A DNA stretch of 64,000 nt from Alphaproteobacteria bacterium. GTDB lineage: Bacteria; Pseudomonadota; Alphaproteobacteria; Reyranellales; Reyranellaceae. The stretch covers positions 124,001 to 188,000 of the forward strand of contig JAFKFK010000010.1 in assembly GCA_017307275.1 (NCBI GenBank), in the 5' to 3' direction. Position 1 is the stretch's first letter. The number at the start of each line of letters is the position of its first letter. This document shows positions 41,102-47,891 of the stretch, piece after piece. Both the position numbers and the translations under genes were made by a program. The notes below the pieces were generated by a model, which did no database searches, was not told the DNA's origin, and saw only the letters and a list, made by a program, of their open reading frames with translations.

Positions 41102-41860
41102 CTACCGCCGGGCCAGACCATCGAGATATCGGCTGATACGCTCACGTACCCCCGGTGCATCGAAATTCTCCATCATCAGCGGCGCCACAGCCTCGAGTTG
41201 TTCACACAGGGCGAGCGTCGCCTGACCGATGCTGCGGGCCCGCCGCATCGCCGCCAGCCCAGGGCGCCGCTCGGCGTAGTATCCGACGCGTGCACGTGCG
41301 GCATCGGCGAAACCCTCCGCCGGCAACACCTCGGTAACGATACCCACGTCCCGCGCCCGAGTGGCGGTAAGCACGCCTGCCCCGACGCATATCTGCGCCG
41401 CGATTGCCGGAGAGAGCCGCGACTGCAGCACAGCTTCGACGATGATCGGGTACATCCCGAACACGAATTCGGGGCAGGACATATGCAGATCCTCGGCCGC
41501 AATCACGACATCGGCCAGGCACAACAAGAGGGCTCCCGCTCCCGACGCTCGCCCTCGGGCAATCGCCACGATGGGCGCCCGGCTGCGCGCCATCGCCCCG
41601 ATCATCGTCAGCAGTGCCTGCTCCTGCTCCGGCAGGCGACCGCCGACGAACTCGCGGATGTCGGCACCGGCGCAGAACAAGTTTGGCGACGCGCTCGACA
41701 GCAGCACGATCTCGTCAGCGTACGCGCCAGCGACGGCTTGTGCGATGCCGTCCATCATGTCGGCCGTCAGCGCGTTGGCCTTGTCGTTGCGCGTCAACGC
41801 AATCTCGAGCAGTCCGTCGGCACGACGAAGCGCAAGCGGGCTTTCCGTTGACAAGGTCAT
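41102..41860 (-). CDS. enoyl-CoA hydratase/isomerase family protein
   Basis: A 252-residue crotonase-fold protein with oxyanion-hole segments NLFCAGADIREFVG and RGRASGAGALLLCLADVVIA, and the CPEFVFGMYPIIVEA region with Glu at the place of a catalytic acid. It probably hydrates or isomerises the enoyl-CoA made by the adjacent acyl-CoA dehydrogenases. It is divergent from the first dehydrogenase with a 56-bp AT-rich spacer carrying the TTCTTATAGAGAA palindrome, so both are likely controlled together by the IclR protein. Confidence 0.87.
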   Translation of the reverse strand: MTLSTESPLALRRADGLLEIALTRNDKANALTADMMDGIAQAVAGAYADEIVLLSSASPNLFCAGADIREFVGGRLPEQEQALLTMIGAMARSRAPIVAIARGRASGAGALLLCLADVVIAAEDLHMSCPEFVFGMYPIIVEAVLQSRLSPAIAAQICVGAGVLTATRARDVGIVTEVLPAEGFADAARARVGYYAERRPGLAAMRRARSIGQATLALCEQLEAVAPLMMENFDAPGVRERISRYLDGLARR

Positions 41861-41875
41861 GAGGCTCCTATGTAT

Positions 41876-41888
41876 TTCTTATAGAGAA
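41876..41888. promoter_or_regulatory. palindromic operator between hydratase and dehydrogenase genes
   Basis: TTCTTATAGAGAA, a TTC-N7-GAA palindrome, lies at the centre of the divergent spacer 41861-41916. It shares the ATAG core with the sites at 44400 and 45698. Probable IclR-family operator serving both genes. Confidence 0.55.
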
Positions 41889-41916
41889 GTATTTGCACAA
41901 TAAAGAATATCAGGCC

Positions 41917-43089
41917 ATGCCCTCTCTTTTCACCAATTCCCTTCGCACGCCTGTTCCTGCCAACACCGTCGATCGCGACGCTTTCCGCGACATGTGCAAG
42001 GCCTTCGCCGAAAAAGAGATCGGCACGCGCTGGAAGCAAGCCGATGCGGAGAAGCGCTTCCCGCGCGCCTTCTACGAGGCCGCCGCACGGACCGGCCTGA
42101 TCGGCATTACGGCAAGCGAGGATATCGGCGGCGCGGGGCTTGGCAGCTACGAAGAAGCCATCGCGATGGAGGAGATGTCCAAGGTCAACCCGAACCTCGC
42201 GGTTGCGGTTCTGGTGCAGAACGTCGCGGGTTCGATCCTCTACGAGCACGGAAACGCCGAGCATCGCGAAATCGCGCGCCGCAACATTGCGGGCGAATGC
42301 ATCGTTGCGATCACGATAACGGAGCCCGAGGCCGGCAACGACATCCAGAACGTGCAGACCAGGGCCACGCGCCAGGGCGACGAGTGGGTGCTGGACGGCA
42401 TGAAGTCCTTCATCACGCTCGGTGGCGACGCAGATGTCCTCGTCACCCTGGCGCAGACCGACCCGGCACTCGGCCGTCAGGGTATGCGCTTCTTCGCCGT
42501 GGATCGGCACAATCCGAACATCGAAGTCAGCCAGATCGACACCTACGTCAACCGTCCGGCTCCCACCTACCGCGTGAGCTTCAACAAGGCCCGCGTACCC
42601 GAAAGTCGGCGCGTCGACGCGGGCTTCGCCGCGATCATGGCGGGCTTCAACCGCGAGCGCATCATGGTCGCCGCCCGCTGGCTCGGGCACATGCAGACGG
42701 CGCTCGACTGGGCACGCGACTATGCCGTGACGCGCCATCAGTTCGGCCGGCCGATCGGCTCCAACCAGTCGATCGCCTTTGCGCTCGCGCAGTCTCATGT
42801 GGACGTGGAGGCCGCACGCCGGCTCACCTATCACGCGGCCACGCGCTGGGACAGCGGCCTGCCGCTGCGCGACGTGATCCTCGATGTCTCGGCCGCGAAG
42901 CTGCACTCGACCCAGGCCGTAGTGCGGGTCACGCAGACAGCCTTGCACGTCGGTGGCGGTTGGGGCCTGACGACGGAGCTGCCGGTGATGCGTTGGGCGC
43001 TCGATGCGCTGGTGGCGCCGGTCACGGTCGGCAGCGTGGAGATTCAGCTACGGGCAATTGCCCGTGAGATGGGCCTACCGGTCAACTGA
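41917..43089 (+). CDS. acyl-CoA dehydrogenase
   Basis: A 390-residue flavoprotein with the ACAD architecture: helical N-domain (FRDMCKAFAEKEIGTRW), beta-domain flavin motif AITITEPEAGNDIQNVQTRA, and C-domain segments RQFGRPIGSNQSIAFALA-like (TRHQFGRPIGSNQSI) and HVGGGWGLTTELPVMRWALD. The catalytic Glu of medium-chain enzymes is not evident at its usual place, so the chain type is open. It oxidises an acyl-CoA to enoyl-CoA and passes electrons to ETF. ATG 41917 is used; a TTG at 41893 is in frame upstream. Confidence 0.92.
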   Translation: MPSLFTNSLRTPVPANTVDRDAFRDMCKAFAEKEIGTRWKQADAEKRFPRAFYEAAARTGLIGITASEDIGGAGLGSYEEAIAMEEMSKVNPNLAVAVLVQNVAGSILYEHGNAEHREIARRNIAGECIVAITITEPEAGNDIQNVQTRATRQGDEWVLDGMKSFITLGGDADVLVTLAQTDPALGRQGMRFFAVDRHNPNIEVSQIDTYVNRPAPTYRVSFNKARVPESRRVDAGFAAIMAGFNRERIMVAARWLGHMQTALDWARDYAVTRHQFGRPIGSNQSIAFALAQSHVDVEAARRLTYHAATRWDSGLPLRDVILDVSAAKLHSTQAVVRVTQTALHVGGGWGLTTELPVMRWALDALVAPVTVGSVEIQLRAIAREMGLPVN

Positions 43090-43165
43090 GCGGCGCGCAC
43101 TGGTCACCGCTTCAAGACCGACGGGTCGAGCAGACCCGTCGGCATTTGGCATAGTACGACTCTGC

Positions 43166-44140
43166 TTACTCGACCTTGAGGTTGAGGTCCTTGACCATCT
43201 TCGTCCACACCTGCAGCTGATCCTTCTGATACTGCACCGCCTGCTCGCGCGTCGACGGCGTCGGCACCAAGCTGGTTTGCAACAGCTTCGCCCTGATCGC
43301 CTCCGTTTCGAGGACCTTGACGACCTCCTTGTTCAGACGGTCGAGGATCGCGTCGGGCGTCCCGGCCGGCGCAACGAGGGCCCACCAGCCATCCATGTTC
43401 GGCGGAGTGGGCAGGCCGCTTTCCGCGAAGGTCGGCACGTCGGGCAGCAACTCATAGCGCTTGGGTGACGGCACACCGACCGGCCGGACCTTGCCGGCCC
43501 GGATCATGCTCAGCGACGCAGGCACGTCGGCCACCATGATCTGGACATGTCCACTGATCAGGTCGGCGAGCGCCGGCGGCGTCGACTTGTAGGGTACGTG
43601 CGTCACGTCGAGCTTGTGAGCGTTCTTGAGATAGCCGCCATAAGAAATGCCGCCCGTGTTGCCGCTCGCGTAGTTGTACTTCCCGGGATTGGCCTGGATC
43701 AGCTTGATCAACTCAGGTGCGGTCTTGGCATTGACGTCATTGTTGACGAGCCACACGTAATTGACCGACGCGACCAACGCGATATAGGCCAAGTCCTTGA
43801 CCGGATCATAACGGACCCCACTCGTCAGGCCACCGGGGCTCGCGGCAAGACCGGAATTGGTCAAGAGTCCGAGCGTGTATCCGTCCGGTGCCGCCGTCGC
43901 GACGATCTCGGTGCCCACCGTCGTGTTGTTCCCCGGCTTGTTGTCGATGACGATGGGCTGGCCCAGCGCTTGGGACAACGGCTCGGAGAGGATGCGGGCG
44001 AGGATATCGCTGCCGGAACCTGGGGCGAACGGCACGATGAGCCGGATCGGCTTGTTCGGATAAGGCTGTGCCGCGACGGGCACTGCAGCCACGAAGCTTG
44101 CGGCGACAGCAAGGCCGGCAAGCCAGCGGACGATCTTCAT
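43166..44140 (-). CDS. Bug/TctC family tripartite tricarboxylate transporter receptor
   Basis: A 324-residue periplasmic receptor with signal peptide (VRWLAGLAVAASFVAAVPVAA) and the full Bug pattern: PNKPIRLIVPFAPGSGSDILA, QPIVIDNKPGNNTTVGTEIV, the THVPYKSTPPALADLISGHV ligand loop and DVPTFAESGLPTP. No TctA/TctB membrane genes are near, as usual for Bug orphans. It lies between two acyl-CoA dehydrogenase genes and may bind the acid that the cluster degrades. A CTATAGT core (44188-44194) related to the palindromes of this cluster precedes it by about 45 bp. Confidence 0.93.
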   Translation of the reverse strand: MKIVRWLAGLAVAASFVAAVPVAAQPYPNKPIRLIVPFAPGSGSDILARILSEPLSQALGQPIVIDNKPGNNTTVGTEIVATAAPDGYTLGLLTNSGLAASPGGLTSGVRYDPVKDLAYIALVASVNYVWLVNNDVNAKTAPELIKLIQANPGKYNYASGNTGGISYGGYLKNAHKLDVTHVPYKSTPPALADLISGHVQIMVADVPASLSMIRAGKVRPVGVPSPKRYELLPDVPTFAESGLPTPPNMDGWWALVAPAGTPDAILDRLNKEVVKVLETEAIRAKLLQTSLVPTPSTREQAVQYQKDQLQVWTKMVKDLNLKVE

Positions 44141-44378
44141 TGGGGTTTCCTCCTTCTATGTCGAGATGTTCTTTCTTGTATTGAGATCCTATAGTCGCAC
44201 GGCAGAGCGAGCAGGCACGCCGCTCACGAAGGCACACGCGACGAGATCGCTTGCCCAGCGAAACGGCGTTGCCGGAAAAAGCTAGATCTGAATCCTCACG
44301 GCGCCGATCCACCGGAGCGATACAGGATCGCAGTCAGAAGACGTTGCGTGATTCTCATGCGGACCTCCCACGGTCCAA

Positions 44379-44394
44379 TTCTCTTCTAAGAGAA
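44379..44394. promoter_or_regulatory. palindrome TTCTCTT-CT-AAGAGAA
   Basis: A perfect 7-bp inverted repeat with a 2-bp centre, 5 bp from the next site at 44400. The TTCTC/GAGAA arms resemble the other palindromes in the acyl-CoA cluster, making a tandem operator upstream of the Bug gene. Confidence 0.5.
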
Positions 44395-44399
44395 TATCG

Positions 44400-44413
44400 T
44401 TCTCAATAGTGAA
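44400..44413. promoter_or_regulatory. palindrome TTCTCAATAGTGAA
   Basis: This 14-mer differs at only one base from TTCTCTATAGTGAA at 45698, the site in front of the second acyl-CoA dehydrogenase. It is about 260 bp upstream of the Bug start. Near identity of two sites 1.3 kb apart in non-coding DNA is best explained by one regulator, probably the IclR protein encoded in the cluster. Confidence 0.6.
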
Positions 44414-44461
44414 TTCACAAAACACGCAAGTATCCGCCAAGCAGCGCCTCAGTGGAGGCCG

Positions 44462-44486
44462 CACGGCAACACTCAGTGTCGCCGTG
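44462..44486 (-). terminator. stem-loop after the second acyl-CoA dehydrogenase
   Basis: CACGGC-A-ACACT / AGTGT-C-GCCGTG forms an 11-pair stem with one A-C mismatch and a minimal loop, 57 bp downstream of the dehydrogenase stop. No T-run follows, so it may act with Rho or as a 3'-end stabiliser. Confidence 0.5.
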
Positions 44487-44542
44487 GCACGCGCCGGGCA
44501 ACGCGGCCACTTTCCTTCGAAGCAGCAAGGAAGGTGCGATCT

Positions 44543-45685
44543 CTAGGACTTGAAGCCGAGCTCGCGCGCGATGATGTTCTTCTGGATCTCGCTGGTGCCT
44601 TCGCCAATCACATAGACCAGCGCGTCGCGATGGATGCGGCCGACTGGATACTCGCGCATGATCCCGGCGCCGCCGTGAATGCGGATCGCCTGCTCGCTCA
44701 CGGCCACCGCCGTCTCGCTCGCGATCAGCTTGACGCGCGCGGCCGTTGCTGAATCCAGCGTATTCTGGTCGACACGCCAGGCTCCGTAGTAGACGAGCCA
44801 TCTGGCGGCTTCGATCTGGGCCGACATCTCGGCGAGCTTGTGGCCGATCGCTTGGTAGTCGCCGATGCGCTTGCCCGCGACCAGGCGATCTTGCGCATAA
44901 GCCGTGGCCGCATCGAACGCCGCGCGCGCCATGCCGAGGGCATTGGCGGCAACGCCGACGCGGTTCTCGCTCAGCGACTCGAGGATCACCGGGTAGGTGC
45001 CCAGGCGTCCGCCGAGGACGCAATCGTCGGGTACAAAGACATCCTCGATGTGGATCAGGCCGGTTTCGGAGGCGCGGATGCCCTCCTTCTTCAGCTTGTC
45101 GATGACCATGCCTTTGGCCGGCAGCTCGACGATGAACAGGCTGATGGCGTCGCCCCTGAGTTCGGGTGCGGTGCGGGCTGCAACCAGCAGGAAATCGGCA
45201 ATCGGCGCGTTGGTGATGTAGAGCTTGCTGCCGTTGAGCTTCCAGCCGCCGGCGGTCCGCTCGGCGCGGGTCTTGAGCGCGCGAATATTCGAGCCACCAT
45301 CGGGTTCGCTGAGGGCGAATCCCGCGATCTTCTTGCCCTCGACGGCAGGCCGAAAGAAGCGCTCGCGCTGGTCGTCGGTTCCGGCCTTCCAGATCGGCCA
45401 GATGCCCAGGTGGCTGTGCGCCGACCAGCTCGATGCGAATCCCTGGCTCATATAGCTCAGTTCCTCGCGCACGATGCAGTCGCTGACCTTGTCGAGGCCG
45501 CTGCCGCCATCGCTTTCCGGATAGCGGACGCCCAGCAGGCCGAGTTCGCCCCAGCGCGCGAACACTTCGCGCGGCAGAACTTCAGTCTCTTCCGCGGCGA
45601 CGACCAGCCGCTGGTGCTCCGACTGACACAAACGCCTGACGGTGTCGCGCACGGCGACCTGCTGTTCGGAAAAGGAGAAATCCAT
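44543..45685 (-). CDS. acyl-CoA dehydrogenase, second
   Basis: A 380-residue ACAD: N-domain [17 protein letters not shown], flavin motif [21 protein letters not shown], substrate-side [19 protein letters not shown]-domain [21 protein letters not shown] and [24 protein letters not shown]. The Arg-Asp-Ala followed by [18 protein letters not shown] is the usual FAD/ETF region, with a Glu at GEGTSE as in short/medium-chain enzymes. AAAGGAGAAATCC precedes ATG. The TTCTCTATAGTGAA palindrome lies 13 bp upstream of the start codon, overlapping the likely promoter. Confidence 0.93.
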   Translation of the reverse strand: MDFSFSEQQVAVRDTVRRLCQSEHQRLVVAAEETEVLPREVFARWGELGLLGVRYPESDGGSGLDKVSDCIVREELSYMSQGFASSWSAHSHLGIWPIWKAGTDDQRERFFRPAVEGKKIAGFALSEPDGGSNIRALKTRAERTAGGWKLNGSKLYITNAPIADFLLVAARTAPELRGDAISLFIVELPAKGMVIDKLKKEGIRASETGLIHIEDVFVPDDCVLGGRLGTYPVILESLSENRVGVAANALGMARAAFDAATAYAQDRLVAGKRIGDYQAIGHKLAEMSAQIEAARWLVYYGAWRVDQNTLDSATAARVKLIASETAVAVSEQAIRIHGGAGIMREYPVGRIHRDALVYVIGEGTSEIQKNIIARELGFKS

Positions 45686-45697
45686 AGCGAACCATCA

Positions 45698-45711
45698 TTC
45701 TCTATAGTGAA
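45698..45711. promoter_or_regulatory. palindrome TTCTCTATAGTGAA before acyl-CoA dehydrogenase 2
   Basis: Best copy of the cluster palindrome (TTC-N8-GAA, CTATAG core), 13 bp upstream of the start codon of the minus-strand dehydrogenase gene. A regulator bound here would block RNA polymerase, fitting IclR-type repression relieved by a pathway intermediate. Confidence 0.6.
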
Positions 45712-45861
45712 TAAGTTTCTGCTCAAAAGAAATGCCGGCATTCCAAATGCACGTCAACGAATGAAGGCTGGCTGATCGGGAAAATCTGCGCGTCGCAAAG
45801 ACCGCCGACGCCGCGACATTGCCCGCCATATCTCCCCATCGACACCATCGCATGGCCTCGC

Positions 45862-45875
45862 TTGCGCTGGATCAA
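45862..45875 (+). promoter_or_regulatory. FixK/FNR-type box upstream of the CxxC/translational-machinery operon
   Basis: TTGCGCTGGATCAA fits the rhizobial FixK2 pattern TTG(A/C)-N6-(T/G)CAA and matches 8 of 10 bases of TTGAT-N4-ATCAA. Its centre is 42.5 bp before the ATG at 45911, the class II activation distance to a transcription start at or next to the start codon. Confidence 0.6.
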
Positions 45876-45910
45876 AGCGCCGCATCATCCAGGGCGCTAC
45901 GACTCGACGG

Positions 45911-46120
45911 ATGCAGACCTTCGTCTTCCGCTGCCCGAGCACGGGCTACAACGTTCAGGGAAGTTTCGAGGAGTCCAACTCGCCGCTGCCGACCTATGTC
46001 GGCCAGCACTGCTTGGCTTGCCGCCGCCTGCATATCGTCGATCCGCGCAACGGCCGGCTTCTGGCCGAACGGCAGCCGACGACGGTACCCCTGCCGAGAC
46101 ACACCGAGGAGCTGAGATGA
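45911..46120 (+). CDS. small CxxC protein, unknown function
   Basis: A 69-residue protein without an assigned function. It contains FRCPSTGYNVQGSF and, 25 residues on, HCLACRRLHIVDP, so Cys8, Cys34 and Cys37 could form part of a zinc knuckle. The C-terminus has a Pro/Arg-rich tail. Similar short proteins occur in other alphaproteobacteria next to stress genes, as far as I recall. The stop overlaps the next start (ATGA), so it is coupled to the translational-machinery protein. No clear Shine-Dalgarno is present; the FixK-type box upstream predicts a leaderless, hypoxia-induced message. Confidence 0.7.
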   Translation: MQTFVFRCPSTGYNVQGSFEESNSPLPTYVGQHCLACRRLHIVDPRNGRLLAERQPTTVPLPRHTEELR

Positions 46121-46518
46121 CGCACAGCCACGCCATCGTCTGGATGGACACAAAGGAAGCCCGGATCTTCCGTTTCAATGCCGTCGATGTCGAGCGGGAG
46201 ACCATCAAGGCGCACAACCCGTTCCGGCAGGTTCACCACAAGGCCGGCGTCATCGGTTCGGGCCACATGGCCCTCGACCTGAGCTTTCTGGATCACATCA
46301 TCGACGCCCTGCGAGGCACCACGGAATGGCTGCTGGTCGGACCGGCGCAGGCGAAGCTCGAACTGGTTCGTCATGTCGAGAAGACGATGCCGTGGGTCCA
46401 CGCCAAACTCGTCGGCGTCGAGCCGATGGATCACCCGACCGATGGGGAACTGCTCAGCCAGGCGCGTCGCGCCTTCAAGGCCATCGACCGGATGCAGCCC
46501 GTCCCGCCGGCGGGATGA
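46117..46518 (+). CDS. eRF1-like 'translational machinery' family protein
   Basis: A 133-residue protein of the family that databases label translational machinery protein, related to the central domain of archaeal/eukaryotic release factor eRF1/Pelota. Typical features: HAIVWMDTKEARIFRFN at the N-terminus, a His-rich HHKAGVIGSGHMALDLSFLDHI, LRGTTEWLLVGPAQAKLELV, and HPTDGELLSQARRAFK at the end. A role in ribosome or tRNA handling under stress is suggested by homology only. GAGGAGCTGAG precedes ATG. Located just before the FixK/FixJ/FixL block, with a FixK-type box at the operon start. Confidence 0.75.
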   Translation: MTHSHAIVWMDTKEARIFRFNAVDVERETIKAHNPFRQVHHKAGVIGSGHMALDLSFLDHIIDALRGTTEWLLVGPAQAKLELVRHVEKTMPWVHAKLVGVEPMDHPTDGELLSQARRAFKAIDRMQPVPPAG

Positions 46519-46536
46519 GCGCCTCGTTGAACGCTC

Positions 46537-47190
46537 CTAGACGTTGAGCTGCCGCAGTGCCTGCAGATTGCAAAGCTCGATCCACCGGCTGGCGGCAGGC
46601 AACCGGATCAGACCGTCGCGGGCGAACTGGCTGAGTGTCCGCGACACCGTTTCGATCGTCAGGCCGAGATAGTCGGCGATATCGGAGCGTGGCATGGGCA
46701 ATTCGAACGGGCCGTCACCGTCGGGCATGCGATCGGCCATATCGAGAAGGAAAGCCGCAACCTTCTCCTGAGCCGTCTTGCGTCCGAGCAGCAGCATGTG
46801 CTCCTGCGCACGGTCGAGGCTGCGGATTGCCGATGCGAGGACCTCCTCGCGCAAAGCGCTGTCCCCGTATGCCGACGGCTCCAGACAGGTGCAGCGATAG
46901 GCCAGAACCGTGGCGCCGGCGAGAGCCTCGGCGGTGAACCGATGGGCCTCACCGGCCTCCAGCCCGAAAATCTCTCCCGCAAGATGAAAGGCACCGATCT
47001 GCCGCCGGCCATCGCTCAGCAGCTTGCTGGTCCGAATGGCGCCCGTCACGACCTTGTAGAACCAATCGGCAGCGTCACCCTCGGCGAACAGCTCCTCTCC
47101 CTTTCTCAAGACCTGCAGCACTCCCGGCGACGTAGCGCCCCGCAGGGCGATGGCGGCGGGCATCCGGATGGCGTTCGCGAAGGTTTGCAT
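46537..47190 (-). CDS. Crp/Fnr family regulator, FixK type
   Basis: A 217-residue CRP/FNR protein: cyclic-nucleotide-binding-like barrel (VLRKGEELFAEGDAADWFYKVVTGAIRTSKLL) and C-terminal HTH with recognition helix RSDIADYLGLTIETVSRTLSQF, where E-x-V-S-R is the FNR/FixK reading of TTGAY-N4-RTCAA. The N-terminal Cys cluster of true FNR is absent, so it does not sense O2 itself but would be made on command from FixLJ, encoded just upstream on the same strand. Its targets would be the boxes at 45862, 51958 and 53597. ATG at 47190 chosen for GGGGAGA. Confidence 0.9.
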   Translation of the reverse strand: MQTFANAIRMPAAIALRGATSPGVLQVLRKGEELFAEGDAADWFYKVVTGAIRTSKLLSDGRRQIGAFHLAGEIFGLEAGEAHRFTAEALAGATVLAYRCTCLEPSAYGDSALREEVLASAIRSLDRAQEHMLLLGRKTAQEKVAAFLLDMADRMPDGDGPFELPMPRSDIADYLGLTIETVSRTLSQFARDGLIRLPAASRWIELCNLQALRQLNV

Positions 47191-47240
47191 CGTTATCTCC
47201 CCGGCTTTCGGCTGGAGGCGTTGTCGATGCACATCGGTAT

Positions 47241-47284
47241 CCCGCCGGCCGGCGGGTAACTATTCGGGTCTTGATCTAAGGGAT
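47241..47284. promoter_or_regulatory. palindrome and degenerate FNR-like half site before the FixK-type gene
   Basis: CCCGCCGGCCGGCGGG (47241-47256) is a perfect 16-bp palindrome 51 bp upstream of the start codon. TTGATCTAAGGGAT (47271-47284) keeps one perfect FNR half-site (TTGAT) but a poor second arm. The spacer between the regulator and fixJ is only 95 bp, so these are the main candidate control sites, perhaps for FixJ or autoregulation. Confidence 0.35.
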
Positions 47285-47285
47285 T

Positions 47286-47891
47286 CTACGTAGCCGCAAG
47301 CACCATCCGGACGAGCTCGGAAAGGCTGTCGGCCTGCATTTTGGTCATCACGTTCGCCCGATGAACTTCCACGGTGCGTGCACTGATGCCGAGATCGTAA
47401 GCGATCACCTTGTTGGCCTTGCCCGCGACGAGGCCCTGCAGGACTTCGCGCTCGCGCGCCGACAATGCGGCCAGGCGACCTTGCACCGCGGCCGACCGTG
47501 CCTGACGCTCGCTATCCGTCGCATGCCGAGCAAGCGCCGCCCGGACTGCCGACAAGAGCACTTCATCGTCGAACGGCTTCTCGATGAAATCGACGGCACC
47601 GGCCTTCATCGCCGTTACAGCGAGCGACACATCGCCATGTCCGGTCATGACGATCACGGGGAAACCCGCCTTCAGTTCGTTGAGACGGCGCTGAAGCTCC
47701 AGCCCATCCATATCGGGCATGCGAATGTCGGTAATGACGCAGCCATCTTGGGCACCGGGAAGCGCCTTCAGGAAAGCGAGCGCCGACTCGTGTACCCGGA
47801 CGGCATGGCCCTCCGTGCTGAGTAGAAAGGCCAGCGACTGACGAACATCGACGTCGTCATCGATGATGTGCACCACCTGGTTAGCGGCCAT
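47286..47891 (-). CDS. fixJ: FixJ family response regulator
   Basis: A 201-residue response regulator: receiver domain with Asp-Asp pair in VVHIIDDDVDVRQS, phosphorylated Asp in CVITDIRMPDMDG, Thr/Lys in IVMTGHGDVSLAV and DFIEKPFDDEV; then a LuxR-type HTH (LSAREREVLQGLVAGKANKVIAYDLGISARTVEVHRANVM). The DNA-binding motif LGISARTVEVHRA is as in rhizobial FixJ. It overlaps the 3' end of fixL by 11 bp with GGAGG inside fixL, so the two are coupled. Phospho-FixJ is expected to activate the FixK-type gene 95 bp downstream. Confidence 0.94.
   Translation of the reverse strand: MAANQVVHIIDDDVDVRQSLAFLLSTEGHAVRVHESALAFLKALPGAQDGCVITDIRMPDMDGLELQRRLNELKAGFPVIVMTGHGDVSLAVTAMKAGAVDFIEKPFDDEVLLSAVRAALARHATDSERQARSAAVQGRLAALSAREREVLQGLVAGKANKVIAYDLGISARTVEVHRANVMTKMQADSLSELVRMVLAAT

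Larger units (their letters stand above)
44141..44542. other. 402-bp regulatory spacer between Bug and dehydrogenase genes
   Basis: No supportable gene; the short open frame at 44282-44464 has no ribosome-binding site or homology. The stretch is AT-richer than its surroundings and carries two palindromes of the cluster type (44379-44394, 44400-44413), a small GGACC/GGTCC hairpin (44361-44376) and a stronger hairpin (44462-44486) after the dehydrogenase stop. Both flanking genes are on the minus strand, so the Bug promoter lies here. Confidence 0.6.

Noticed and set aside
44282..44464. 60-residue minus-strand open frame
   Set aside because: No ribosome-binding site, no homology, and it overlaps palindromes and a terminator-like hairpin.
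47271..47284. TTGATCTAAGGGAT as a full FNR box
   Set aside because: Only one half-site matches; the second arm GGGAT is far from ATCAA, so it is not called as a functional FixK/FNR site.
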